Source: UTCHB3 sp964371075 (GTDB taxonomy: Bacteria > Bacteroidota > Ignavibacteria > Ignavibacteriales > Ignavibacteriaceae). From it: a stretch of 64,000 bases of DNA. This document shows, piece by piece, positions 1 through 8,575 of the stretch. Numbering within the stretch: position 1 is the stretch's first letter; each line of letters starts with the position of its first letter. The notes under the pieces were generated by a model that searched no databases, was not told where the DNA came from, and was given only the letters and a program-made list of their open reading frames with translations. Location: the NCBI GenBank assembly GCA_964371075.1, contig CAYJKN010000001.1, positions 1,116,001 to 1,180,000 on the forward strand, given 5' to 3'. The translations under genes and the position numbers were made by a program.

Positions 1-1
1 G

Positions 2-91
2 TGTTTCCCGCCTGAATTGATTGGTATGAAAGATGACTGTTTTTCATTTGTACTCGATCATCTTAAAGAGAGGAATATTATTCTTTCATAG
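2..91 (+). CDS. C-terminal fragment of an unidentified plus-strand gene
   Basis: Reading frame 2 is open from the left edge of the window to a TAG at 89-91, giving 29 residues ending in VLDHLKERNIILS. The composition looks like ordinary globular protein, and the frame converges on the M15 peptidase gene, overlapping its 3' end by 14 bases. The gene itself would lie to the left of the window, so no function can be given. It could still be a chance open frame, since 30 codons is short. Confidence 0.4.
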   Translation, partial: CFPPELIGMKDDCFSFVLDHLKERNIILS

Positions 92-995
92 TTTTAAGTT
101 TTACAGCTGCAACTATCTCGGGGCGGTATTCAAAGTGCATAGTATCGTAATGGTACCACCTGCCGCCCCATATCCAGCCGTGTTTCTCAAATATGTGGAC
201 AATCTCTGCAGGAATACTGTTCCGAAACTTGATTGATCCGTCATTTCCCTTCTTATAACTGCGCCAGTAATCACTTTGTGAAACATTTATATCAATGGCT
301 ATCGCAAAACTGTGTGCACTAAGGCTTTTTGTACCGGCGATGTTTCGCCAGACAAATGTTCCTGCAGGATAATTAAGATATTTTAAATACTTTTCCGGTA
401 ATTTATCCAGCTCATCAGATATTTTTTGTAATGATTCAGCAGCTCCATTCATTTTGTTCACTATTAGAGTGGTGTTCAGGTACTTTTTGAGCCATCTGAT
501 TTCTACAAGGTTTTTTGACACTTCCCCACTGTTATTCCCATAAACCTTTTTTAAAAACTCACTGTTTCTGAATCTCCCCGGGTCTTCATGTTTCCCCGGA
601 ATTCCAATTTCTTTAAGCAGGGGATAATCGGACGAGAGCATTGAATGAGGATCTGCTGATGACAACAAAGTCTCATATTCATCCGCGTTTTTTTCAGCCA
701 AATCCTGATCAGCAACATTTGAAGTTTTGAGAACCATTTTTGTTCCGTCTTTCCAGTAAATGGTATTCGCAGAGACGGAATCAATAAATTCCGGATACCC
801 AATCACAAAAGGATGTGTCGTGGAAGTGTTGGTTCCAACATTCAATTTCACCGAATCTTCGAAGTCAACAGAATTTGCCCCTGCTGTTTTAACCTCTTGA
901 TTCTTTTCCTGTTTGTTTTCCGATTGACAATTTACAGAAACAAAAAGCTGGAAAAAGACTACTGTATATGTTATAATTATTCTTTTAGTAAACAC
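78..995 (-). CDS. M15 family D-Ala-D-Ala carboxypeptidase-like metallopeptidase (exported)
   Basis: A 305-residue protein with an N-terminal hydrophobic export signal (about residues 4-22), followed by a Cys that could be a weak lipobox. The C-terminal third carries the zinc-peptidase M15 signature: SAHSFAIAIDIN with His228 and Asp235, and later YDTMHFEY with His287. Such enzymes cleave D-Ala-D-Ala or L-Ala-D-Glu bonds in peptidoglycan stem peptides in the periplasm. About 200 residues before the catalytic core are not recognised. Its start overlaps the end of thrC by 19 bases, so it is probably read from the thr transcript, although no link to threonine synthesis is apparent. Family call is firm; substrate is not known. 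Confidence 0.8.
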   Translation of the reverse strand: MFTKRIIITYTVVFFQLFVSVNCQSENKQEKNQEVKTAGANSVDFEDSVKLNVGTNTSTTHPFVIGYPEFIDSVSANTIYWKDGTKMVLKTSNVADQDLAEKNADEYETLLSSADPHSMLSSDYPLLKEIGIPGKHEDPGRFRNSEFLKKVYGNNSGEVSKNLVEIRWLKKYLNTTLIVNKMNGAAESLQKISDELDKLPEKYLKYLNYPAGTFVWRNIAGTKSLSAHSFAIAIDINVSQSDYWRSYKKGNDGSIKFRNSIPAEIVHIFEKHGWIWGGRWYHYDTMHFEYRPEIVAAVKLKTMKE

Positions 996-2266
996 TTAAA
1001 CTCTTCATATTCTGTTCCGATTGTTTTACTGACCTTTGGTTTTGAGAGACAGGCAGCAAGTCGCTGGGGAATATTAAAATCTGCTCCGGTCGCCGATTTT
1101 ACATCATCATAAAATTTTGCTGGGTGGGCAGTGGACATCACAATAAAATGTTCTCTGGGTGACATCCTTTCCAATTCAGTAGCATATAACATTCCCACCG
1201 CAGTATGTGGATCGATCAGATAATTGTGCTCCCGGTACATCTTGCCAATTTTGTTGAGAGTCTCTTCATCACTGTAACTTTTTGCTGATACATCCCTGCG
1301 TATGGAATTAATATCACCACGATAAAGTGCGGTTATCCTCTCAAGATTGCTTGGCGACCCCACATCCATTGCGTTGGAGATGGTTTGAATTGTTGGTTGA
1401 GGAGTGAAACTACCGGTAGATAGATACTTCTCAAAAACATCGTTTTTATTCAATGCACAATAGAACCTGTGGACAGGTAATCCGGCAAATTTTGTGATTA
1501 ATCCCGCTGTAATATTTCCCAGATTGCCACTTGGAACCACAAAATTGATGGTTTCGTGCTTCTCATAATGGTTCATGTATGCATATATATAATAGACAGC
1601 CTGTGGAAGTAATCTCGCAATACTAATTGAATTAGCAGATGACAGATTAACTTTTGCTCTCAACTCTTCATCAGCAAATGCCATTTTCACCAGTCTCTGG
1701 CAATCGTCAAAATTTCCTTTAACCTCAAGTGCGGTAACATTTTTACCAAGAGTTGTTAATTGTTGCTCCTGAATTTTACTCACCTTCCCTGAAGGATATA
1801 ACAAAACAACATCAACACAATCCATCCCCAAAAAGGCATTTGCCACGGCACTTCCTGTGTCACCCGATGTAGCTACTAATATTTTACACTTTTTCCCCTC
1901 TTCGTGTAAATAAAACGACATAATATTCGCCAAAAACCTTGCTCCAAAATCCTTAAATGCAAGGGTTGGACCATGATACAACTCGGCAACTGATATATGT
2001 TTATTTATTGAGTGCAGATTGATGTCAAAATTAAATGAACGCTCAACAATTCTTACAAAATCAACCTCATCAATGCCGGTGACAAAAGGCCCAAGAAAAT
2101 GAAGAGCGAGTTCTGTCAACGACAATTCTGCCAGTTCAACCGGTTCATCAAGAAGATGTGGGATTGACCTTGGAAGGAATAATCCTCCATCGGAAGCCAT
2201 CCCATTATATACTGCATCTCGAAAATTAAAATCGTGTTTGTTACTGCGGGTGCTTATGTATCTCAT
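977..2266 (-). CDS. thrC: threonine synthase
   Basis: Converts O-phospho-L-homoserine to L-threonine with pyridoxal phosphate, the last step of the pathway. The 429-residue length matches the E. coli-type enzyme. The PLP lysine is Lys105 in GPTLAFKDFGARF, and the phosphate-cradling loop VPSGNLGNITAG is present in the middle of the protein. The N-terminal segment with the SDGGLFLP motif is typical of the long (ThrC type) synthases. The ATG overlaps the thrB stop by four bases (ATGA), so translation is likely coupled. Third gene of thrA-thrB-thrC. Confidence 0.96.
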   Translation of the reverse strand: MRYISTRSNKHDFNFRDAVYNGMASDGGLFLPRSIPHLLDEPVELAELSLTELALHFLGPFVTGIDEVDFVRIVERSFNFDINLHSINKHISVAELYHGPTLAFKDFGARFLANIMSFYLHEEGKKCKILVATSGDTGSAVANAFLGMDCVDVVLLYPSGKVSKIQEQQLTTLGKNVTALEVKGNFDDCQRLVKMAFADEELRAKVNLSSANSISIARLLPQAVYYIYAYMNHYEKHETINFVVPSGNLGNITAGLITKFAGLPVHRFYCALNKNDVFEKYLSTGSFTPQPTIQTISNAMDVGSPSNLERITALYRGDINSIRRDVSAKSYSDEETLNKIGKMYREHNYLIDPHTAVGMLYATELERMSPREHFIVMSTAHPAKFYDDVKSATGADFNIPQRLAACLSKPKVSKTIGTEYEEFKCLLKE

Positions 2267-3225
2267 CTAACCTCCAGAAGTTGAGCGCCTGAGTTGTTGA
2301 TTTTTGAAATATTTATATCGACACCAAGTCCAATTTTATCATAAACTTCTTGAACTTTATGCAGGAATCCTTCTGCTGCATCCATTGTTATAAAGAAAAC
2401 AAATGAAGTTGGACCGGAACCTGAAATATTCATGGCGATTGCTTCTGAAGATGAAGCCATGAACTTGATCTCATGGTAACCGGGAATAAGTTTTGACCGG
2501 AATGGTTCAGCTATATAATCAGAAGATGCCGCCATCAGGAGTGAATAGTCACCTTTAATCATCCCGGTAATCAGCGTAACTGCTCCTGCAGTTTGTTTGA
2601 TGGAATCACTCATCGATAACATCTTCGGGAGCATGGCTCTCGCTTCACTTGTTTTTATTTCCACATGAGGATGAAAAGTGAGGACAATTAAATCCTCGGG
2701 AGCATCTATTTTAAAATAATTAAAGCCAACGGGATCACTGATTACCACAATTCCACCCACCAGAGAAGGAATTACATTGTCGCCATGTCTTGTACCAGAA
2801 GCCACCACCTCCCCATCAAGGGCATGAGTTACCAATTCTTTAATTTCCAAAGGTTTTGATAAAAGTGCATTAACTGCAACAACGGCGGCAACTGCACTTG
2901 CGGCGCTTGATCCAAGTCCACTCCCGATTGGGAGCAGTTTGTGCAAAACAATATCCACATATTCATCGGGAGCATGTTTGTCAAGAAAACTTTTAACAGC
3001 TGCTCCCGCTGTGTTTTTTTCAACTTCTCTGCTTAAAGTTGTATTTCCAACTATATCCGTGATTCGGGAGCATGATAAATCATTTGCCTTTACTTCAACA
3101 ATATCACCAAGATCAAAAATCGGGAAGCCCATCAAATCAAACCCGGGACCAATATTGGAAACTGTTGCCGGAGCAAATGCCCTGGCATAACTCTTCACAA
3201 GTTTCCGCTCCGCACCCAACTTCAT
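2263..3225 (-). CDS. thrB: homoserine kinase
   Basis: GHMP-family kinase of 320 residues that phosphorylates homoserine with ATP. The ATP-binding glycine/serine loop LPIGSGLGSSAAS lies at about residues 98-110. The N-terminal APATVSNIGPGFDLMGFP and the C-terminal SGSGPTSF motif are the other two GHMP signatures. Start and stop overlap thrA and thrC by four bases each, forming a tightly coupled cistron. The order kinase-dehydrogenase, homoserine kinase, threonine synthase is that of the classic thrABC operon. Confidence 0.96.
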   Translation of the reverse strand: MKLGAERKLVKSYARAFAPATVSNIGPGFDLMGFPIFDLGDIVEVKANDLSCSRITDIVGNTTLSREVEKNTAGAAVKSFLDKHAPDEYVDIVLHKLLPIGSGLGSSAASAVAAVVAVNALLSKPLEIKELVTHALDGEVVASGTRHGDNVIPSLVGGIVVISDPVGFNYFKIDAPEDLIVLTFHPHVEIKTSEARAMLPKMLSMSDSIKQTAGAVTLITGMIKGDYSLLMAASSDYIAEPFRSKLIPGYHEIKFMASSSEAIAMNISGSGPTSFVFFITMDAAEGFLHKVQEVYDKIGLGVDINISKINNSGAQLLEVR

Positions 3226-5630
3226 GAAACACTTCCAATTATTTTAAGTACATCATCAAGCACACCCGATGCAGTTAAATCGACACCGGCGCCCGGACCG
3301 GAAATCACAAGGGGATATTTTGAATATCTTTTAGAGTAAAAAATAAAGACATTTTTGACATCATCAACTACAAACAAAGGATCATCAGGAGATGTTTCTT
3401 TTGGATATACCTTCAATTTCCCATCATCAAATGATGCAATAAACTTCAACTTGTTTCCCCGGGATTTGGCATCCCCCACCAACTTATCGATATCAAGATA
3501 GACAACTTTTCCCTCTTCATCCCTACGAGCAAGAGGCGACATTTCGATATCTTCCATTCCAAAATCCAAACCGGCATCACGAACGAGAATGAGGAGCTTT
3601 CGGGCAATATCCATCCCTGAAAGATCAATAACGGGATCCGGTTCCGTAATTCCCATCTCCCCAGCTTTTTTTAATGCATCTTGAAATTTAGTTCCGTTCC
3701 AAACTGCTGTCAAAATGTAATTACACGATCCTGACATGATCCCTTCAATTTTTTGAAGTTTATCACCTGTTGTGAGCAGATCTTTTAGAGTACGAATTAC
3801 CGGAAGTGCAGCACCCACATTTGTCTCATAATTAAACTTTGTCTTTCCTTTGGCAGCAGACTGTCTAAGTTCTTTGTATAACTTTAATGAAGATGAATTG
3901 GCAATTTTATTTGCAGCCACAATATTTACTCCCGAACTCAACAAAGGAGCATACATTTCCACAACTTTTTCACTTGCCGAGGTATCCACAAAAATTTTGA
4001 ATGAGTTGTTATCCTCTGCAATTGCCTTAAGGAATTGTTTATGATCACTTTTTTTACCGGAATTTGAGAGTTCTTCAACAGCATTTTTCAGTGAAAACAA
4101 ATCATCACCAAACAACATCTGTTTTGAGTTGATAATCCCTCTCAATTCAATCCTGTCATTAATGTTCACTTTATTTTTCAATAACGCAAGAGTCCGTGCT
4201 CCCACATTTCCGGGACCTGCGAGGTAGATGCTCCAGACTTTCCTTCCCGCAAAGAAAAATTCATTGTGTAAAGCATTCATCGCCTGTTTCAGATGACCCG
4301 AAGAAATCACAAACGAGATGTTAAGTTCTGATGATCCCTGCGCAATTGCATGAACATTAATTTTGTGATCGCCCAATGTCTTAAAAACTCTTCCACTCAC
4401 ACCCGACTGCCGTCGCATATTGGCACCCACAACGGCAACAACCGAGAGAGAATCCTCTTTTTCGATTGTTGAAATTTTCCGTTGTTTTAATTCTGCATCA
4501 AATTCTTCTATGAGGTTTTTTACTGCATTGTCTGCATATTTTGGCTCAACTGCCACACTTATGGAATGTTCTGAAGATGCCTGCGTAATCAGAATAACAT
4601 TGGTTTTGTTTTGTGCAAGGGTTTTAAACAATCGGCTTGCAATACCCGACACACCCACCATACCACCCCCCTCAATTCTGATGAGAGAGATATTGTCGAT
4701 ACTCGCTAAACCTGTGATGTCATTGTTGTTTTTGGTTGGATTTTCTCCTATCAACGAACCAGGATGTGTGGGGTTAAAAGTGTTTTTTATTCTTACTGGA
4801 ATCCCTTTGTCCATCGCCGGTTGAATTGTGGGAGCATAAATGACCTTGGCACCAAAATATGAAAGTTCCATCGCCTCTTCATAGGAGAGGTCTTCCACAA
4901 TAAACGAATCGTTTACTTTCCTGGGATCGGCAGTGAGAACACCATCAACATCTGTCCATATCTCTATTTCATCAGCATTAATTGCTGCTCCAAAAATAGC
5001 AGCCGAATAATCAGAACCACCCCTGCCCAGGGTAGTTGTTTCGCCATCATGAGTTGACGCTATAAAACCCGTGATTATTCTTAAAGTGGGATTGCGGACA
5101 AATTCCTGCGAAATGAAATAATATGTTTCAGTTTCAAGCAGATGTGCATTACCAAAACTGTTGTCGGTTTTTATAACCTTTCTTGCATCAAGATATTCAG
5201 TCTTAATTCCTGCTGCATTAAATGCAACACAGATGGTATATGCAGAAAGCTGCTCCCCAAAACTTTGAACATAGTCAAGCGTTTTTGGAGTTAACTCTTT
5301 TATCAGGTAGATTCCATCAAGAATCTCCCTCAATTCTGATAATCTAAGGTCAATTCCCTCTTTTAAAATTCCTGTTTCCTTAAAATCAGGTACCAGTTGC
5401 TCCGCAAATTCATGATGTTTCTTCTGAATTTCTTCAAAAAGTGTGATGTAGCTTTTATCTCTTGACAGGGCGAGGTTTGCAACTTTGATCAGATTATCAG
5501 TAACCCCTGAATAAGCTGAAAAAACAATTCCACCAATCCCCTCTGAGGATTTAGACCTGACAATATCAATTACGTTTTTTATTCTATCAGGACTCCCAAC
5601 CGAGGAGCCTCCAAATTTGATTATTTTCAA
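3222..5630 (-). CDS. thrA: bifunctional aspartate kinase / homoserine dehydrogenase
   Basis: An 802-residue fusion catalysing the first and third steps of threonine biosynthesis. Residues 1-290 are the aspartokinase, with the opening KFGGSSV motif. Two ACT-type regulatory segments follow (about 310-460; GMVGVSGIASR and the related RRQSGVSGRVF repeat), which in this family bind the end product. From about 465 the NAD(P)-binding GPGNVG motif starts the homoserine dehydrogenase. Length compares with 820 in E. coli ThrA. It is the first gene of thrABC. Feedback inhibition by threonine is expected from the family, not shown here. Confidence 0.95.
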   Translation of the reverse strand: MKIIKFGGSSVGSPDRIKNVIDIVRSKSSEGIGGIVFSAYSGVTDNLIKVANLALSRDKSYITLFEEIQKKHHEFAEQLVPDFKETGILKEGIDLRLSELREILDGIYLIKELTPKTLDYVQSFGEQLSAYTICVAFNAAGIKTEYLDARKVIKTDNSFGNAHLLETETYYFISQEFVRNPTLRIITGFIASTHDGETTTLGRGGSDYSAAIFGAAINADEIEIWTDVDGVLTADPRKVNDSFIVEDLSYEEAMELSYFGAKVIYAPTIQPAMDKGIPVRIKNTFNPTHPGSLIGENPTKNNNDITGLASIDNISLIRIEGGGMVGVSGIASRLFKTLAQNKTNVILITQASSEHSISVAVEPKYADNAVKNLIEEFDAELKQRKISTIEKEDSLSVVAVVGANMRRQSGVSGRVFKTLGDHKINVHAIAQGSSELNISFVISSGHLKQAMNALHNEFFFAGRKVWSIYLAGPGNVGARTLALLKNKVNINDRIELRGIINSKQMLFGDDLFSLKNAVEELSNSGKKSDHKQFLKAIAEDNNSFKIFVDTSASEKVVEMYAPLLSSGVNIVAANKIANSSSLKLYKELRQSAAKGKTKFNYETNVGAALPVIRTLKDLLTTGDKLQKIEGIMSGSCNYILTAVWNGTKFQDALKKAGEMGITEPDPVIDLSGMDIARKLLILVRDAGLDFGMEDIEMSPLARRDEEGKVVYLDIDKLVGDAKSRGNKLKFIASFDDGKLKVYPKETSPDDPLFVVDDVKNVFIFYSKRYSKYPLVISGPGAGVDLTASGVLDDVLKIIGSVS

Positions 5631-5691
5631 TTATTACTTTCTATTATTGGATCGAATATCTTGTCACAGGTCATTTGGTACCCGGTCACCC

Positions 5692-7743
5692 TTAACTGTC
5701 TATTCTGTCCGGTATCGATTTTTTTAATTTTTCCACCTCATCACGAAGAAATGCTGCCCTTTCAAAATCGAGATCTTTTGCAGCTTTCCTCATCTCCTCT
5801 GTCAGTTCCTCAATCATAACCCTCCGCTCGTCGATGCTCATAAATTTGAGAACAGGTTCCGCCACTCTTGAGAATTGTGATTGAGTTGAAATATGGTCAT
5901 ACTCTTTCCGTCTCACATCCGCAATTGCAGTTGAATTCATGATCTCTTCAACACTTTTAAAGAGTGTTTTTGGTGTAATTCCATGTTCTTCATTATATGC
6001 TATTTGTATTTTTCGGCGGCGTTCTGTTTCATCAATCACCATTTTCATCGAATCAGTGATTTTGTCAGCATACATGATTACCAAACCACTCGCATTTCTG
6101 GCGGTTCTTCCCGCGGTCTGCATAAGTGATCTGCCACTTCTTAAAAATCCCTCCTTGTCGGCATCAATAATTGCAACAAGAGATACCTCAGGAAGATCAA
6201 GCCCCTCACGAAGAAGATTTACTCCAACCAAAACATCAAAATCACCAAGTCTTAAATCACGAAGAATTTCAACCCTTTCAAGTGCGTCAATATCACTGTG
6301 GATATATCGGACTGCGATGCCAATCTTGGCAAAATAGTCGGATAAATCTTCAGCCATCCTTTTTGTGAGGGTGGTGACAAGTGTTCTCTCCCCTTTTTGA
6401 ACCCTTACCCTGATCTCACCAATCAAATCATCAATCTGTGTTTTCACCGGTCTAATCTGGATTTCAGGATCAAGCAAACCTGTAGGTCTGATGATCTGCT
6501 CAACAAACTTTCCATGGGTTTTTTCCATCTCAAAATCACCCGGGGTGGCAGATACAAAAACCACTTTTTTCATTTTCTGCTCAAATTCTTCAAATTTCAT
6601 CGGACGATTATCCAACGCGGAAGGCAGTCTAAACCCGTGGTGAACCAGAGTCTCTTTTCTTGATCGATCGCCATTATACATCCCTCTTACCTGCGAGACC
6701 GTAACATGAGATTCATCGATAATCATAAGAAAATCATCGGGGAAATAGTCAAGAAGACAGTAAGGTCTGGTCCCGGGTTCCCGAAGGTCCATATAACGCG
6801 AATAATTCTCTATTCCGGAACAATATCCCACTTCTTTGATCATTTCCATGTCAAATCTGGTTCTTTGTTCTATTCTTTGCGCTTCAAGATAACGCTCCTG
6901 CTCTCTAAAATCTGCAAGTCTTTGCTCAAGTTCCGCTTCAATCAAGGCAAGTGATAATTTCTGCCTCTCGGGATTTGTCACAAAATATTTGGCGGGATAA
7001 ATCGCAGTTTCCTCAATTTCCCGGAGCACATCACCTGTGATCGGTTCGATAACGGAAATTCTTTCAATCTCATCATCAAAAAACTCAAATCGAAGTGCTT
7101 CCTCAATTTCATAAGCCGGAATTATCTCAACCACATCTCCCCTCATTCGGAATGAGCCTCTCACAAAATCAAGATCATTTCTTGAATAATAAATCTTTAC
7201 AAGATTTCGCATAAACTCTCTTTTAGGGAGAATATCACCTTTATGCAAAAATATTGTCTGCTCCGCATATTCGTGTGGTGCTCCGATACCATAAATACAA
7301 CTTACAGATGCCACAATTATGACATCGTTTCTCCCTTCTATGAGGGCGGTGGTTGCCTTAAGACGAAGTCTGTCGATCTCTTCATTTATTGAAAAATCTT
7401 TTTCGATAAATGTGTCACTGCTCACCACATAAGCTTCAGGCTGGTAATAATCATAATAGCTTATAAAAAATTCAACCGGATTGTTTGGGAAAAAGGACTT
7501 CAACTCAGCATATAACTGGGCTGCAAGAGTTTTATTGTGCGAAATTACCAGGGTTGGTTTATTGTGTTGGGCAATCACATTTGCCATTGTAAAAGTTTTG
7601 CCACTACCGGTGACACCAAGAAGAGTCTGGAACTGTTCATTTCGGTCCAGTCCTTCGAGTAGTTCTTTGATGGCTTTTGGCTGATCACCCGCCGGTTCAT
7701 AATGAGCCTGCAGATCAAATGGTCTGAATGGAGCTTGTCGCAT
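5692..7743 (-). CDS. uvrB: excinuclease ABC subunit B
   Basis: DNA damage-recognition helicase-like subunit of nucleotide excision repair, working with UvrA and UvrC. At 683 residues it is full length. Walker A GVTGSGKT (Lys49), the beta-hairpin region YYDYYQPEAYV, the DEAD-like box IIDESH, the helicase VI motif QTAGRTARN, and a C-terminal UVR motif (LDFERAAFLRDEV) that binds UvrC are all visible. It stands between thrA and a methyltransferase with short gaps. A UvrC-like fusion nuclease lies elsewhere in the window (53150-54880). Confidence 0.97.
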   Translation of the reverse strand: MRQAPFRPFDLQAHYEPAGDQPKAIKELLEGLDRNEQFQTLLGVTGSGKTFTMANVIAQHNKPTLVISHNKTLAAQLYAELKSFFPNNPVEFFISYYDYYQPEAYVVSSDTFIEKDFSINEEIDRLRLKATTALIEGRNDVIIVASVSCIYGIGAPHEYAEQTIFLHKGDILPKREFMRNLVKIYYSRNDLDFVRGSFRMRGDVVEIIPAYEIEEALRFEFFDDEIERISVIEPITGDVLREIEETAIYPAKYFVTNPERQKLSLALIEAELEQRLADFREQERYLEAQRIEQRTRFDMEMIKEVGYCSGIENYSRYMDLREPGTRPYCLLDYFPDDFLMIIDESHVTVSQVRGMYNGDRSRKETLVHHGFRLPSALDNRPMKFEEFEQKMKKVVFVSATPGDFEMEKTHGKFVEQIIRPTGLLDPEIQIRPVKTQIDDLIGEIRVRVQKGERTLVTTLTKRMAEDLSDYFAKIGIAVRYIHSDIDALERVEILRDLRLGDFDVLVGVNLLREGLDLPEVSLVAIIDADKEGFLRSGRSLMQTAGRTARNASGLVIMYADKITDSMKMVIDETERRRKIQIAYNEEHGITPKTLFKSVEEIMNSTAIADVRRKEYDHISTQSQFSRVAEPVLKFMSIDERRVMIEELTEEMRKAAKDLDFERAAFLRDEVEKLKKSIPDRIDS

Positions 7744-7834
7744 TGTTTCTTTTTTGTGATTTTTTGTAAATTAATAGTCCTGAGATTGGACATCAGACTA
7801 TTGGAGATTCATTATACCGTGCTTTATTGCCGGA

Positions 7835-8389
7835 TTATTTGACGATTCTTAATCTGAAATAAACTTCTTCGGGTGAAAAGAATCCTGCAAAAAATCTTTC
7901 ATAAATCACAGGTTCAATATTAACAAAAAAGTCCATCCATTTTAATACCGCAAAATGAGATGTGATAAATTTTTTCTCCAATACTTCAAACTGGGCTTTT
8001 CCCTCGTAATTGGTGCGATGATTCAACTTCCATTTTTCATAAAATTTAAGTTTTCTGTTACCGAGATATTCATAATTGTCGAAAGTTCTTATCGAGAAAG
8101 GAATTTTATGATCCGGCTCCCCAAAATATTTGGTATTTAAAAAGAAAGGAGCATAAACGATCATTGTAGAATCAGGTTTTGCGATTCTGTAAAGTTCGTT
8201 TATCACTTTATTAAAATTATCGATGTGTTCCAATATATGGGAACAGTATATTTCATCGAAGTGGTTATCCGGAAACGGATAAGGGAATGTATTTATGTCG
8301 TGGATGTCATTACCACCATAATCAACCACATCCAGATTAACATAACCGGGACGGATATCCTTACCGCAGCCAAGATTGAGTTTGTTCAT
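7835..8389 (-). CDS. SAM-dependent methyltransferase, type 11
   Basis: A small (184 aa) class I methyltransferase. Residues 3-9 LNLGCGK form the SAM-binding glycine loop; the acidic residue ending beta-2 is in NLDVVDYG. The motif EIYCSHILEHI followed by ELYRIAKPDSTMIVYAP is typical of the methyltransferase-11 group. Beyond the core there is only a short C-terminal tail, with no substrate domain, so the substrate is unknown. The Shine-Dalgarno sequence AAGGA lies six bases before ATG and inside an inverted repeat (8393-8427). Confidence 0.8.
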   Translation of the reverse strand: MNKLNLGCGKDIRPGYVNLDVVDYGGNDIHDINTFPYPFPDNHFDEIYCSHILEHIDNFNKVINELYRIAKPDSTMIVYAPFFLNTKYFGEPDHKIPFSIRTFDNYEYLGNRKLKFYEKWKLNHRTNYEGKAQFEVLEKKFITSHFAVLKWMDFFVNIEPVIYERFFAGFFSPEEVYFRLRIVK

Positions 8390-8392
8390 TAA

Positions 8393-8427
8393 AAATCCTT
8401 AAAATTATAACGGCAATTTAAGGATTT
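8393..8427 (-). promoter_or_regulatory. inverted repeat that masks the Shine-Dalgarno of the methyltransferase gene
   Basis: Perfect 11-base arms AAATCCTTAAA (8393-8403) and TTTAAGGATTT (8417-8427) with a 13-base loop. In the minus-strand RNA the proximal arm contains the AAGGA ribosome binding site of the gene starting at 8389, so the folded form would hide it. Whether this controls translation is inference. Confidence 0.45.
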
Positions 8428-8466
8428 AGGGGTAGTTATTAAAGGATATTATTAATAAACCACTGC

Positions 8467-8505
8467 TACCTCACCCCCGGCCCCTCTCCTATAAGGCGAG
8501 GGGTG
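8467..8505. repeat. REP-like GC-rich palindrome
   Basis: A GC-rich imperfect palindrome in an otherwise AT-rich spacer: CCCCTCTCC (8481-8489) pairs with GGCGAGGGG (8495-8503) with one mismatch around the loop TATAA, preceded by TCACCCCCGG. It resembles the widespread CCTCACCCC-type dispersed palindromes known in several bacterial phyla. Only one copy was seen here. Confidence 0.5.
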
Positions 8506-8519
8506 TCCATGGGTGATAA

Positions 8520-8575
8520 ATTACTGCATTACTGGATTATTGCATTACTGCATTATTGGATTACTGCATTATTTC
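8520..8575. repeat. 8-bp tandem repeat ATTA(C/T)TG(C/G) at a stop codon
   Basis: Six clean head-to-tail copies of the 8-mer ATTAYTGS (8520-8567) plus a seventh degenerate copy that contains the TAA stop codon of the minus-strand T9SS protein gene (8569-8571). The same 8-mer occurs around 46358-46462. Confidence 0.9.

Noticed and set aside
33..236. 67-codon plus-strand frame at the left edge
   Set aside because: It lies opposite the conserved zinc-binding C-terminus of the M15 peptidase gene and has no protein features.
5645..5691. Degenerate tandem repeat after the uvrB stop
   Set aside because: Units of 7-8 bases with a TGACC core can be aligned only with many mismatches; not enough to call a repeat.
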